The notes under the pieces: model-generated | What the model saw: the letters and a program-made list of their open reading frames with translations, nothing else | The model's database searches: none | What the model was told of the DNA's origin: nothing | Source: Promethearchaeota archaeon | Lineage (GTDB): Archaea > Asgardarchaeota > Lokiarchaeia > Helarchaeales > RDOG01 | Direction: 5' to 3' | DNA length: 64,000 bases | Assembly (NCBI GenBank): GCA_011365055.1 | Contig: RDOG01000001.1 | Location: 62,001 to 126,000 of the forward strand | Made by a program: the position numbers and the translations under genes | Part shown: one piece after another, positions 55,135 to 63,902 of the stretch | Layout: every line of letters starts with the position of its first letter | Numbering within the stretch: the first letter of the stretch is position 1

Positions 55135-55800
55135 TTGAAAATTATGATAAAAAATAATCGATTCATCTGTCTCTATTCTGGTGGAACTGATTCACCAGTC
55201 GCTTGTTATTTAGCGATTAAAAAGGGAATGCAACCTCTCGTTTTACACTTCCATTTCATGGATTTATATCCATTGACCGATGAAAAGTTTAAGTATAAAG
55301 CATTAGAAGGAGTAAAGGAACTTAATAAATTCTTAAATAATCCAATTAAAATATATTTAATTCCTCATGGGAATTCAATTGCAGAATATATGAAAAATTG
55401 CTCGCGTGAAAAATTATTATGCGTTTTTTGTAGGAGAATGATGTATCGGATTGCTGAAGTTATAGCAGAACAAGAAAATACAAATATTATCATTACAGGA
55501 GAAAGTCTGGGGGAAAAAGCTAGTCAAACACCCATAAATCTTAGGGTTATTGAAAGTGTTTTAAAACATTCAACAGTTTTTAGACCCTTGATTTGCTTTG
55601 AGAAACTAGAAGTTGAAGAAATCGCTAAAAAAATTGGAACATATGAATCTTCAATAAAACAAAAAGTTTGTTGCTCCTCAGTCCCTCAATATCCCGAAAC
55701 TAAAGCTCGCTTACACCAGATAGAAGAAGAGGAATCAAAATTAAATATTGAAAAATTGATTGAAGAAAGTATCTCTAAAGCTGAAATATTTCAAAGTTAA
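55135..55800 (+). CDS. ThiI-like PP-loop sulfurtransferase lacking the THUMP domain
   Basis: 221 residues from a TTG start (ATG at 55144 also possible). The PP-loop ATP-binding motif is YSGGTDSPVACYLA near residue 15. A CxxC pair (CVFCRRMMYRIAEVIA) matches the CxxC that is essential in archaeal ThiI 4-thiouridine synthases. GESLGEKASQT and FRPLICFEKLEVEEIAKKIG are typical of the ThiI catalytic domain. The N-terminal ferredoxin-like/THUMP RNA-binding region is absent, so tRNA may not be the substrate. A further Cys pair is in QKVCCSSVP. Two radical SAM proteins follow 60 bases downstream, consistent with a sulfur-handling role for them. Confidence 0.8.
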   Translation: MKIMIKNNRFICLYSGGTDSPVACYLAIKKGMQPLVLHFHFMDLYPLTDEKFKYKALEGVKELNKFLNNPIKIYLIPHGNSIAEYMKNCSREKLLCVFCRRMMYRIAEVIAEQENTNIIITGESLGEKASQTPINLRVIESVLKHSTVFRPLICFEKLEVEEIAKKIGTYESSIKQKVCCSSVPQYPETKARLHQIEEEESKLNIEKLIEESISKAEIFQS

Positions 55801-55860
55801 ACATTTTACAAATAATCTTTTTATTCTATCATTTCCAAATTAAAATTAAGTGATTAAGTA

Positions 55861-56841
55861 ATGGAGTTTATTCGAGTCTCGCAAGGAACTGCAGCTGTTT
55901 TAGATTTATTAAAAATGAAAGTAGAAGTTAAACCTACTACTGCTTATTTGATGGTATATCATCCAAATAAGTGCCTTTCTAATTGTCAATTTTGTCCTCA
56001 AGCAAAAAAAAGCAACTCTGATGAACGTTTATTATCAAGAGTATTATGGCCGAAGTTCGATTTTAAAGAAGTAGTTGAACAACTTGTAATTTCTGAAAAT
56101 TTTAAGAGGATTTGTATTCAAACAATTAATTATCCAAATATGTTTAATGATGTGAAATCTATTATCAAAGATATTGCTACAAATACTAAAATTCCTATTT
56201 CAATTTCTACTCATCCTTTAAATAATGAAGAGATGGAACAATTAAAATCAGTTAGATTGGAAAGGATTGGTATTCCTGTTGATGCAGCAACTGAAAAATT
56301 ATTTGAAAAAATTAAGGGAAAGGCTGTTAATTGTCCATATAAATGGAATAAGCATTGGGAAGCTTTAGAATCTGCAGTAAAAATTTTTGGTAAATTGAAA
56401 GTATCAACACATTTAATAATTGGGTTGGGTGAAACGGAAAAAGATGCATTAAATTTCATTCAAGAAGCGTTTAATAAAAATATCTTAACAGGTTTATTTA
56501 CATTCACACCAATTAAGGGTACGGGTTTGGAAAATCAAATTCAACCATCTTATAATCAATATCGAAATGTCCAAATTGCACGTTATTTAATAATTAATAA
56601 TATTTCTAATGTATCAAGGATGAAATTTAATGATAATGAACAATTGATTGATTATGGTGCATCTCAATTAAAACTAGAAACCATCATTCGATCAGGAATT
56701 CCTTTTCAAACATCAGGTTGTCCTGGGTGTAATCGGCCATTTTACAATGAAAGACCTGGAAAAGAAATGTATAATTATCCTCGAAAGTTAACATCGGATG
56801 AAATTGATAAAATTGTCCAAACAATAAATTTAATATCGTGA
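55861..56841 (+). CDS. Radical SAM protein, LipS1/LipS2-type lipoyl synthase partner (first of pair)
   Basis: 326 residues. The radical SAM cluster motif is CLSNCQFCPQA near residue 38. The fold continues with ISISTHPL, RIGIPVDAA, STHLIIGLGETEKD and FTFTPIKGT, a biotin-synthase-like barrel. The C terminus carries SGCPGCNRPFYNERPGKEMY, whose cysteines could bind an auxiliary cluster. Archaeal lipoyl synthase consists of two such radical SAM proteins, LipS1 and LipS2, that insert sulfur at C6 and C8 of the octanoyl chain; this overlapping pair fits that arrangement. Which gene is S1 or S2 I cannot decide. No lipoate acceptor protein gene is in the window. Confidence 0.6.
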   Translation: MEFIRVSQGTAAVLDLLKMKVEVKPTTAYLMVYHPNKCLSNCQFCPQAKKSNSDERLLSRVLWPKFDFKEVVEQLVISENFKRICIQTINYPNMFNDVKSIIKDIATNTKIPISISTHPLNNEEMEQLKSVRLERIGIPVDAATEKLFEKIKGKAVNCPYKWNKHWEALESAVKIFGKLKVSTHLIIGLGETEKDALNFIQEAFNKNILTGLFTFTPIKGTGLENQIQPSYNQYRNVQIARYLIINNISNVSRMKFNDNEQLIDYGASQLKLETIIRSGIPFQTSGCPGCNRPFYNERPGKEMYNYPRKLTSDEIDKIVQTINLIS

Positions 56842-57845
56842 AAATTTTGAATTTTAAAAAAATATTAGAAGGAAATATTGATAAATCTGAAATATTTCAA
56901 ATAATGGAAATGGATTGGCAAGATTTTCAGAAGATTTTGGAAGTCACACGGGAACTAACTGATAAAAATTTCGGTAAAAAAATAAAAATTTATGTTCCTG
57001 GTAAAAAATTTCCAGCAATTTCAATTACAGGTAGCGAATGTTCATTAAATTGTGCCCATTGCAATCAACATTATTTAAAATCAATGATTGATGGTTCAAC
57101 ACCTGATTTATTATATGATGAATGCATTAAATTAGATAAACAAGAGGCTGTAGGTTGCTTAATATCTGGAGGATTTAATGAAAATTTTCATTTACCATTT
57201 GAGAATTATTTTGATACGTTAAAAAGGATTAAAAAAGAAACAAATCTTATTTTAAATGTTCATACTGGTCTTATAACTCCTGATCTAGTTAAAAAGTTAG
57301 AAGCGACTGAAATTGATATTGTTTCTTTTGATTTAGTTGGTAGTAATGCTGCAATAAAAAACGTGTATGGGCTAGAAAAAACAGTTGCAGATTATGAATC
57401 TACATTTAAAGAATTAATGAATTCATCTATAAAATATATTTCCCCACATATTTGCATAGGATTAAATTATGGTAAGCCATCTGGTGAAATTGATGCTTTA
57501 AACATTATTAAAAATTTGAATCCATATTTAATTGTTTTATTAGGTTTAAGATCGACTCCTGAAACACCTATTTCAAGTATTAGCGTTGATCCAAAATATA
57601 TGGTTAAGATAATTGCAATCACAAGATTAATGTTTCCAAGAACTGAAATCTCATTAGGATGTATGAGACCTATTGGTCAAGATAGGAAACAGATTGACCT
57701 CGGTGCATTCCATTCGGGTGTTACTAGAATTGAAATCCCAACATACGCCACGCTTGAAGAAGCAGAGAAGTTAGAATATAAAATACAAAGAATGGAGTGT
57801 TGTTGTTCAATTCCAGAAACTCTTGAAAAAAAATTTTTAAGTTAA
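56838..57845 (+). CDS. Radical SAM protein, LipS1/LipS2-type lipoyl synthase partner (second of pair)
   Basis: 335 residues from a GTG start that overlaps the previous gene by four bases. The cluster motif is CSLNCAHCNQHYL near residue 68. The barrel continues with SGGFNENFHLPFENY, NVHTGLITPDLV and DIVSFDLVG. Near the C terminus come LGCMRPIGQDRKQIDLGAFH and ECCCSIPETLE, cysteines that could hold an auxiliary [4Fe-4S] cluster as required for sulfur insertion. The translational overlap strongly suggests a heteromeric enzyme with the preceding protein. Lipoyl synthesis is inferred from pair architecture and motif memory; another sulfur-insertion reaction is possible. Confidence 0.6.
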   Translation: MKILNFKKILEGNIDKSEIFQIMEMDWQDFQKILEVTRELTDKNFGKKIKIYVPGKKFPAISITGSECSLNCAHCNQHYLKSMIDGSTPDLLYDECIKLDKQEAVGCLISGGFNENFHLPFENYFDTLKRIKKETNLILNVHTGLITPDLVKKLEATEIDIVSFDLVGSNAAIKNVYGLEKTVADYESTFKELMNSSIKYISPHICIGLNYGKPSGEIDALNIIKNLNPYLIVLLGLRSTPETPISSISVDPKYMVKIIAITRLMFPRTEISLGCMRPIGQDRKQIDLGAFHSGVTRIEIPTYATLEEAEKLEYKIQRMECCCSIPETLEKKFLS

Positions 57846-57908
57846 TAATTTCTGAAATTGTTTAATATAAATTATAAATAATTAGATTTACATTAAAAAT
57901 TTGAATAT

Positions 57909-57983
57909 GCAGGTATGTCCGAGTGGCTTAGGAAGTGGTCTGCAGAATCACGTACGGGAGTTCAACTCTCCCTACCTGCTCCA
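57909..57983 (+). tRNA. tRNA-Cys (anticodon GCA), CCA encoded
   Basis: The acceptor arms GCAGGTA and TACCTGC pair fully, followed by the discriminator T and an encoded CCA. The anticodon stem GTGGT/ATCAC encloses the 7-base loop CTGCAGA with anticodon GCA. The T-loop GTTCAACTC is canonical. No intron is seen. It is the only clearly GC-rich structured RNA in the window and lies 27 bases before cysS, the gene for the enzyme that charges it. Confidence 0.95.
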
Positions 57984-58010
57984 TTAATTTTAAATTATGG
58001 AATAAGAAAA

Positions 58011-59408
58011 ATGCTTAAAATATTTAATGATTTAACCCAAAGAAAGGAAGAGTTTATTCCTTTAGAAGAAAATATGGTGAAGATGTACGTCTGTGGTCCT
58101 ACAGTGTATGATGATTGTCATATTGGACATGCTAGAAGCTTTATCGTATTTGATGTAATTAGACGTTATTTAGAATTTAAAGGATTCAAAGTAATATACA
58201 TAACAAATTTTACTGATATAGATGACAAGATGATTAAACGGGCAAATGAAGAAAAAACAACCATATTTAATTTAGCAGAAAAATATATAAATAGTTATTT
58301 TGAAGATTGCGATAAATTAAATATAAAGAGAGCAACTGAATATCCAAGGGCTACAGAATTAATTGATGAAATGATAAAAATTAATGAAATCTTAATTAAG
58401 AAAAAAAATGCTTATATTTCTGAAGGAAATGTCTATTTTAACATTTCATCATTCCCTAATTATGCAAAGCTTTCAAATGTAAATTTAGAAGAAACTCGAT
58501 CTAGTGAAAATGATATAAAAAAGAAAAATCCTCATGATTTTGCACTTTGGAAAGCTAAAAAAAATGACGAACCAAGTTGGTCTTCTCCTTGGGGGCAAGG
58601 AAGACCAGGATGGCATATTGAATGTAGCGCAATGAGTCAGAAATATTTAGGTGATACTATAGACATTCATGGTGGTGGTCGTGATTTAATCTTTCCACAT
58701 CATGAAAATGAAATTGCTCAGAGTGAAGCCTATACAGGGAAACAATTTGTTAGATATTGGATTCATAATGGTTTTGTAACAATTAATAAAGAAAAGATGT
58801 CAAAATCTTTAGGTAATTTTTTTACTATTAAAGATGTTATAAAGAAGTACAAACCCGAGACAATAAGATATTTTTTAATATCTTCTCATTATAGGAATCC
58901 AATTGATTATTCAGAAGAAAATTTGATACAAGCAGATCGAACTTATCGTAGATTTAATAATACTATTATCCTTATTAAACAATTAATAGATTCAAAAATG
59001 AAAATACAAAAAGATTCGGATCAATTTAAACATTTACTGAAAATAACAAAAGATAAATTTATTGAAGCCATGGATGATGACTTTAACACTCCCAAAGCTT
59101 TGTCAGAATTATCTGAATTAATAAAATATATCAATAAATTAGAATCTCAAGAAGAAGTTCCTTCTTTATTAGAATTAAAACAAGCACAATCGCTATTAAA
59201 TGAAATTGGAGATGTATTAGGAATATTGCCGAATGATACGATTTCAGATGAATTATTAAATAATTTGATTGAATTAACTGTTGAAATAAGAAATGAGTTA
59301 AGAGAAATAAAGCGATTTGAGCTTTCTGACAAGATTAGGGATAAACTAAAAGAATTAGGCATTCAATTAACAGATTCAAAAACTTCTACATCATGGAAAT
59401 TCATATGA
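58011..59408 (+). CDS. cysS: Cysteinyl-tRNA synthetase
   Basis: 465 residues from ATG at 58011. The frame is open further upstream, but that part is the tRNA-Cys gene, so a longer start would be an error. Class I motifs: YVCGPTVYDDCHIGHARSF (HIGH at 37-40 with the zinc Cys before it), the zinc site around GWHIECSAMSQ and HGGGRDLIFPHHENEIAQ, and KEKMSKSLGN near residue 262. The length is typical for CysRS. Direct adjacency to tRNA-Cys suggests possible cotranscription. Since this archaeon has CysRS, it need not rely on the SepRS/SepCysS route. Confidence 0.97.
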   Translation: MLKIFNDLTQRKEEFIPLEENMVKMYVCGPTVYDDCHIGHARSFIVFDVIRRYLEFKGFKVIYITNFTDIDDKMIKRANEEKTTIFNLAEKYINSYFEDCDKLNIKRATEYPRATELIDEMIKINEILIKKKNAYISEGNVYFNISSFPNYAKLSNVNLEETRSSENDIKKKNPHDFALWKAKKNDEPSWSSPWGQGRPGWHIECSAMSQKYLGDTIDIHGGGRDLIFPHHENEIAQSEAYTGKQFVRYWIHNGFVTINKEKMSKSLGNFFTIKDVIKKYKPETIRYFLISSHYRNPIDYSEENLIQADRTYRRFNNTIILIKQLIDSKMKIQKDSDQFKHLLKITKDKFIEAMDDDFNTPKALSELSELIKYINKLESQEEVPSLLELKQAQSLLNEIGDVLGILPNDTISDELLNNLIELTVEIRNELREIKRFELSDKIRDKLKELGIQLTDSKTSTSWKFI

Positions 59409-59410
59409 GG

Positions 59411-59974
59411 CTAAAAGTTCTGAAAATGTTTTATTATATCTGCTTTTGTTATGATACCTTTTATTTCACCATTTAATACTAGAACAACTGCATCATTTTC
59501 AATAACTAAAGATTTTATTTCATCTAAAGATGCATTTGCAGAAATTTCAGGTAGTGATTCATCTATTTGATCAATAATTTTTTGTTTTAAAATTTCTTCT
59601 CCTTTTTCTAATAATTTCTTCGTTATTGATTTTTCTCTTATACTTCCTATAATATTTTGGTTTTTATCTAATACAATTAATTGAGAAATCCCTTTTTTAT
59701 TCATTATATCTGTTGCATTAGATATATTATCTTGATCCGAAACCGTAATTACCTTTTTTATTGCAAAATCGATTGCTTTTTTTTTATTTTCTTTAGAATC
59801 ATATATTGCATTTAAAATTTTTTTAAGAGTTGAAATTCTTGGATCTATCGTATTATTTTCAATACGCGCAATTAATGATTGACTTACATTTGCGATATTT
59901 GCTAATTCAGATTGTGTTAAATTTGCTTCTTTTCGCAATTTCTTTAATTCATCTGGTGTAGGAATGTGAAACAT
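59411..59974 (-). CDS. HTH-CBS transcriptional regulator
   Basis: 187 residues from ATG at 59974 (TGAT four bases upstream; an upstream TTG at 59983 overlaps that site). The N-terminal XRE-type helix-turn-helix reads LRKEANLTQSELANIANVSQ, then IARIENNTIDPRISTLKK. Two CBS motifs follow (about 78-125 and 135-187: ATDIMNKKGISQLIVLD, NDAVVLVLNGEIKGIITKAD), which usually sense adenosine nucleotides or SAM. It is divergent from the homocysteine-biosynthesis operon across 175 bp with a palindrome, so control of sulfur-amino-acid genes is a reasonable inference. Confidence 0.88.
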   Translation of the reverse strand: MFHIPTPDELKKLRKEANLTQSELANIANVSQSLIARIENNTIDPRISTLKKILNAIYDSKENKKKAIDFAIKKVITVSDQDNISNATDIMNKKGISQLIVLDKNQNIIGSIREKSITKKLLEKGEEILKQKIIDQIDESLPEISANASLDEIKSLVIENDAVVLVLNGEIKGIITKADIIKHFQNF

Positions 59975-60108
59975 AAAAATCAACTAAAATCATTTAAACT
60001 TTTTTTAATATAAATATTACTCACAATCATTTTTTAATTATAATTTTATAGCAAGTTTTATATATTTTAGGTCTTTTATTTTTCTAAGTAATTTTTTGAT
60101 AGTGCCAT

Positions 60109-60125
60109 TATTACTGAGAGTAATA
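60109..60125. promoter_or_regulatory. Palindrome upstream of the homocysteine-synthesis gene
   Basis: TATTACT-GAG-AGTAATA has perfect 7-bp arms and lies 25-41 bases before the ATG at 60150, downstream of a TATA-like TTTTATATATTTT near 60056. It is a candidate operator for the divergent HTH-CBS regulator. Confidence 0.45.
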
Positions 60126-60149
60126 GTAGTAAAAAATTGAGGTGTAATT

Positions 60150-61652
60150 ATGAGTGAAACGCTCAGAACATATGAAGATATTAATAAAAAAATAAAAAAT
60201 GGAGATATAGTTGTTGTTACTGCTGACAAAATGAGTGATATTGTTGAAAACGATGGCATCGACATTGCTGCTAGAGATATTGATGTTGTAACAACTGGCA
60301 CATTTGGTGCAATGTGTAGTTCAGGTGCATTTTTAAACTTCGGTCATGCAGATCCACCTATTAAAATGGAACATGTTTGGTTAAATGATGTTCATGCTTA
60401 TCATGGGAATGCTGCAGTTGATTGTTATTTAGGTGTTACACGAAGAGCAGATACAGATATTAATTATGGCGGAGGCCACGTCATTGAATCTTTAGTTGCA
60501 GGGGAAGAAATACACTTAAGGGCAACTGCTTATGCTACAGACTGCTATCCAAGAACTCGTATTGATACAGATTTCAGAATTAACGATATTAATCAAGCCA
60601 TTTTAACAAATCCAAGAAATGCGTATCAAAGGTATGTATGTGCTACCAATGGTAGGGATGAAACAATTTATACATACATGGGAAAATTATTACCAAACTA
60701 TACAAATGCAACTTATTCAGGCGCTGGTGTTCTTAGTCCATTATCAAATGATCCCGATTATGAAACGATTGGAATTGGTACGCGAATATTTTTAGGTGGA
60801 GGTATAGGTTACATAACATCTCAAGGGACACAACACAGTCCAAAAACAGGATTTGGAACAATATTTGTATCTGGGGATTTAAAACAAATGAAACAACAAT
60901 ATCTTAGAGGTGCTACATTTAAAAATTATGGTACTACGTTATATGTTGGGCTAGGCATCCCAATTCCAATTTTAAACAAAGGACTCGCTAAAAAAACAGC
61001 AATAAAAGATGAAGAAATATTAACAGATGTTTTAGATTATGGTGTTGGTAGAAGAACGCGACCTATTTTAAGAAAAGTTAATTATAAGGAATTAAAATCA
61101 GGAAAAATTCAACTTGGTGAGCGTGATGTAAGGGTATCATCATTATCTAATCAAAAATTATCAAAGGATATTTCGGAACTTTTACAAAAATGGATTGAAA
61201 ATGACGAATTTTATCTAACAAAACCTGCAGAAAAACTTCCCACTGAAATAGATTTTAAACCAATGAAAATGACTGAAGAAATTATTTATGTACGTTCTAT
61301 TATGAGAAAGGCATTTACTATTACGATTGATACTCCTCTAGAATCCGTGGCGAATAAAATTTTAAATTCAAACGTTAATCACCATTTTGTTATTGATAAT
61401 GGTGATTTATTAAAAGGTATTGTGACTTCTTTTGATATTACAAGAGCTGTCGCAAAGAATAAAAAGACTTTGGAAGATATAGTGGTAAAAAAAGTAATTT
61501 CAATTAGACCTGATGAAGAAGCGCGTACTGCCGCTCGTGTAATGGAAAAAAATAACATCTCAGCATTAGCAGTTATTGACAAGAAAAAGAAATTACTTGG
61601 TATGATTTCAAGTGAAGATTTGTCTAAACTTTTAGGAAAATATAAACATTAA
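60150..61652 (+). CDS. Homocysteine biosynthesis protein (DUF39, MA1821-like) with CBS pair
   Basis: 500 residues. The DUF39 domain (1-365) shows TTGTFGAMCSSGAFLNFGHAD, a Cys in DCYLG, ATAYATDCYPRTRID, GTRIFLGGGIGYI and LYVGLGIPIPILN. Two CBS motifs occupy the last ~120 residues (SIMRKAFTITIDTPLESVA, AARVMEKNNISALAVIDKKK). In methanogens this protein and a NIL-ferredoxin partner (MA1822) are needed to turn aspartate semialdehyde and a sulfide source into homocysteine. The partner gene follows nine to twelve bases later. GAGGTG precedes the ATG. The CBS pair may provide feedback by SAM or an adenosine nucleotide. Confidence 0.93.
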   Translation: MSETLRTYEDINKKIKNGDIVVVTADKMSDIVENDGIDIAARDIDVVTTGTFGAMCSSGAFLNFGHADPPIKMEHVWLNDVHAYHGNAAVDCYLGVTRRADTDINYGGGHVIESLVAGEEIHLRATAYATDCYPRTRIDTDFRINDINQAILTNPRNAYQRYVCATNGRDETIYTYMGKLLPNYTNATYSGAGVLSPLSNDPDYETIGIGTRIFLGGGIGYITSQGTQHSPKTGFGTIFVSGDLKQMKQQYLRGATFKNYGTTLYVGLGIPIPILNKGLAKKTAIKDEEILTDVLDYGVGRRTRPILRKVNYKELKSGKIQLGERDVRVSSLSNQKLSKDISELLQKWIENDEFYLTKPAEKLPTEIDFKPMKMTEEIIYVRSIMRKAFTITIDTPLESVANKILNSNVNHHFVIDNGDLLKGIVTSFDITRAVAKNKKTLEDIVVKKVISIRPDEEARTAARVMEKNNISALAVIDKKKKLLGMISSEDLSKLLGKYKH

Positions 61653-61664
61653 AGAGGTGATATG

Positions 61665-62063
61665 ATGGATTTGTCCTTAGTTTTTGATTCGGAAAAAGCT
61701 AGAGAACCAATAATTTCCAACATTGTTCTAAAAACGGGCATATTAATTAATATACTCAATGTAAAAATTAACGATGAAGGAGGAATTGCTTTAATTTCTG
61801 TTCCTGATGATGATATTCAAGTATTGATAAATTTATTAGAAAAACAAGGTATTAAAGTAACTTATAAGAAAACTATTCAAATTGATAATGAATTATGTAT
61901 TGAATGTGGTGCTTGTGTTTCACTCTGTGGAGTAAAAGCTTTAACATATGGTGAAGATTTTTCCGTTAAATTCAATGAAAATAAATGCATATATTGTTTT
62001 TTATGTGTTGATTCATGCCCCCGATTCGCAATAAAATCAAAAGAATCTGATCAAATCTCCTAA
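61665..62063 (+). CDS. NIL-domain ferredoxin, homocysteine biosynthesis partner (MA1822-like)
   Basis: 132 residues from ATG at 61665 (GGTGAT ends three bases upstream; the ATG at 61662 is adjacent). The NIL domain covers residues 1-75 (IISNIVLKTGILINILNVKI, VLINLLEKQGIKVTY), and a 2[4Fe-4S] ferredoxin domain follows (CIECGACVSLCGVKA, CIYCFLCVDSCPRFA). In the first motif the usual Cys-Pro reads Cys-Gly. The pairing with the DUF39 gene immediately upstream is the conserved archaeal arrangement. It supplies electrons for the reductive sulfur transfer that makes homocysteine. Confidence 0.92.
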   Translation: MDLSLVFDSEKAREPIISNIVLKTGILINILNVKINDEGGIALISVPDDDIQVLINLLEKQGIKVTYKKTIQIDNELCIECGACVSLCGVKALTYGEDFSVKFNENKCIYCFLCVDSCPRFAIKSKESDQIS

Positions 62064-62205
62064 ATTTAAATAATTCTTATTTTTTCTTTTTAAGATTAGA
62101 AAAAATAAATTGAAGTGTTTTAATTATATCGAAAAATTTGGATAATCTTAGATATTTTATATCTATTTTTTTTCTAAGAGCAAGAAATGAAACTTAAAGT
62201 TAAAA

Positions 62206-63072
62206 ATGATTTTTGAAAATGATATAATAAATAGACTTATTGAGTTGATAAATATCAAATCCGTTAGCAATGAGAAAATTAAAAAAATTGAAGCAATATT
62301 ATCTAACAAAAAAATTGTTGTTGCTTTTTCTGGAGGCGTTGATAGTTCTTTAATTGCTTATCTTGCAAAAAAATTTGGTATGGACGCATATGCAATAACT
62401 ATCAAAAATGAATTTATTACTGATGAAGAATTTGAAGCCGCGAAATCCGTAGCAAATGAGATTGGAATTAATTGGAATTCTATCCAAATTAATGTATTAA
62501 CTGATCCGATCATTCAAAATAATCCTCCAGACCGATGCTATTTTTGTAAAAAGAAAATAATGAGAACGCTTGAAAATATAAGAAAAATTGAGAAATTTGA
62601 TATTATTGTTGATGGAACGAATGCTGATGATGCAAATGAATATCGTCCAGGTTTGTTAGCTTCAGAAGAATTAAACATAATCTCTCCCTTTAAAGAAGTT
62701 GGAATGACTAAAGATGAAATAAGAAATGTATCAAAAGAATTTGAATTATCAACATGGAATAAACCAAGCATGGCATGTATTGCAACACGATTCCCCTATT
62801 TTGATTCTTTGGATCCTAAAAAAATTGAAATGGTTAGGAAATCAGAGTTTTATATAAAAAATGAATTTAAAATTCAAGTTTTAAGGGTTAGATTTCAAAA
62901 TGATGAAGCTCGCATTGAAATAGGTTCAAACGAGATGGAAAAAATTCTTAATAATACATCCCTTAGGAAAATAAATGACCAATTAAAAATAAATGGTTTT
63001 AAAAAAGTTTTTTTAGATTTAGCTGGTTATCAATCTGGGATTTATGATAAAACACAACTTAATATTGATTAA
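62206..63072 (+). CDS. larE: LarE-type sulfur transferase (PP-loop)
   Basis: 288 residues. PP-loop motif VVAFSGGVDSSLIAYLAKKF at 38-57, then PPDRCYFCKKKIM (C111, C114), DGTNADDANEYRPGL and PSMACIATRFPY (C191). LarE-family enzymes adenylate a carboxylate with ATP and donate sulfur, either from their own cysteine or via a [4Fe-4S] cluster. In lactate-racemase cofactor synthesis LarE works with LarB and LarC, which are not seen here. The nearest genes are homocysteine synthesis upstream and thiamine salvage downstream (17 bases to thiM), so a different sulfur acceptor is possible. Confidence 0.9.
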   Translation: MIFENDIINRLIELINIKSVSNEKIKKIEAILSNKKIVVAFSGGVDSSLIAYLAKKFGMDAYAITIKNEFITDEEFEAAKSVANEIGINWNSIQINVLTDPIIQNNPPDRCYFCKKKIMRTLENIRKIEKFDIIVDGTNADDANEYRPGLLASEELNIISPFKEVGMTKDEIRNVSKEFELSTWNKPSMACIATRFPYFDSLDPKKIEMVRKSEFYIKNEFKIQVLRVRFQNDEARIEIGSNEMEKILNNTSLRKINDQLKINGFKKVFLDLAGYQSGIYDKTQLNID

Positions 63073-63089
63073 AGATTTGAGGTATTTGC

Positions 63090-63887
63090 ATGGATTTAAT
63101 TAAACAAACAATTGAAGATTTGGCTTCAATAAGGGAAAAAAAACCACTAATCCATAATATAACTAATTTTGTTGTAATGAATCATTCTGCCAATGTTCTT
63201 TTAGCTTTAGGTGCATCTCCAGTAATGGCACATTCGTTAAATGAAGTTGAAGATATGGTCTCTTTTGCTTCAGCTTTGGTACTTAATATCGGGACTTTGG
63301 AACCAATATGGATTGAATCAATGGTTAAAGCAGGGAAGAAAGCAAAATGTCCAATTATTCTAGATCCAGTAGGTTCAGGTGCTACTAATTATAGGACAGA
63401 AAGTACAAAGAAAATTCTAAATGAAGTGAAGGTATCTGTTCTTCGTGGTAATGCTAGTGAAATAATGAGCTTGATGACATTTGAAAAGACCACAAAAGGT
63501 GTTGATTCCATTCATTCCGTTGATGATACTCTTGAAATAGTTGAAAAAATTTCTAAAAAATATAATGGATTAGTAATAGCTGTGTCTGGTATTGAAGATC
63601 TTATTACAGATGGAGTAAAATCAATCCGGTGTGCCAATGGTCATCCAATGATGACTTTAGTGACAGGATTAGGGTGCGGATTGACAGCTACAGTTGGTGC
63701 TTTTTGTGCGGTTCAAAAAGACTTTGTCTTAGCGTCTGCGGAAGCACATGGATTTTATGGCGTTTGTGGTGAATTAGCTGCTGAAAAAGCAAAATATCCA
63801 GGAACGTTTGGAACAGAATTTTTAAATGCATTATATTATTGTGGTGAAAAAGAACTTAAATCAAAATTAAAACTTAAGGAACTTTAA
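63090..63887 (+). CDS. thiM: Hydroxyethylthiazole kinase
   Basis: 265 residues, the usual length. Signatures: PLIHNITNFVVMNHSANVLL at the start, GASPVMAHS, LNIGTL, ILDPVGSGATNYR, VLRGNASEI, AVSGIEDLITDG and the catalytic/anion-hole region TGLGCGLTATVGAF (the conserved Cys is present). It phosphorylates the thiazole alcohol for thiamine phosphate synthesis and salvage. GAGGT precedes the ATG. The start of thiE follows 15 bases downstream, giving the common thiM-thiE order. Confidence 0.96.
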   Translation: MDLIKQTIEDLASIREKKPLIHNITNFVVMNHSANVLLALGASPVMAHSLNEVEDMVSFASALVLNIGTLEPIWIESMVKAGKKAKCPIILDPVGSGATNYRTESTKKILNEVKVSVLRGNASEIMSLMTFEKTTKGVDSIHSVDDTLEIVEKISKKYNGLVIAVSGIEDLITDGVKSIRCANGHPMMTLVTGLGCGLTATVGAFCAVQKDFVLASAEAHGFYGVCGELAAEKAKYPGTFGTEFLNALYYCGEKELKSKLKLKEL

Positions 63888-63902
63888 TTTTATTTTATTG
63901 TG

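Noticed and set aside
57915..58010. N-terminal extension of cysteinyl-tRNA synthetase
   Set aside because: These codons lie mostly in the tRNA-Cys gene; family proteins begin at the Met encoded at 58011.
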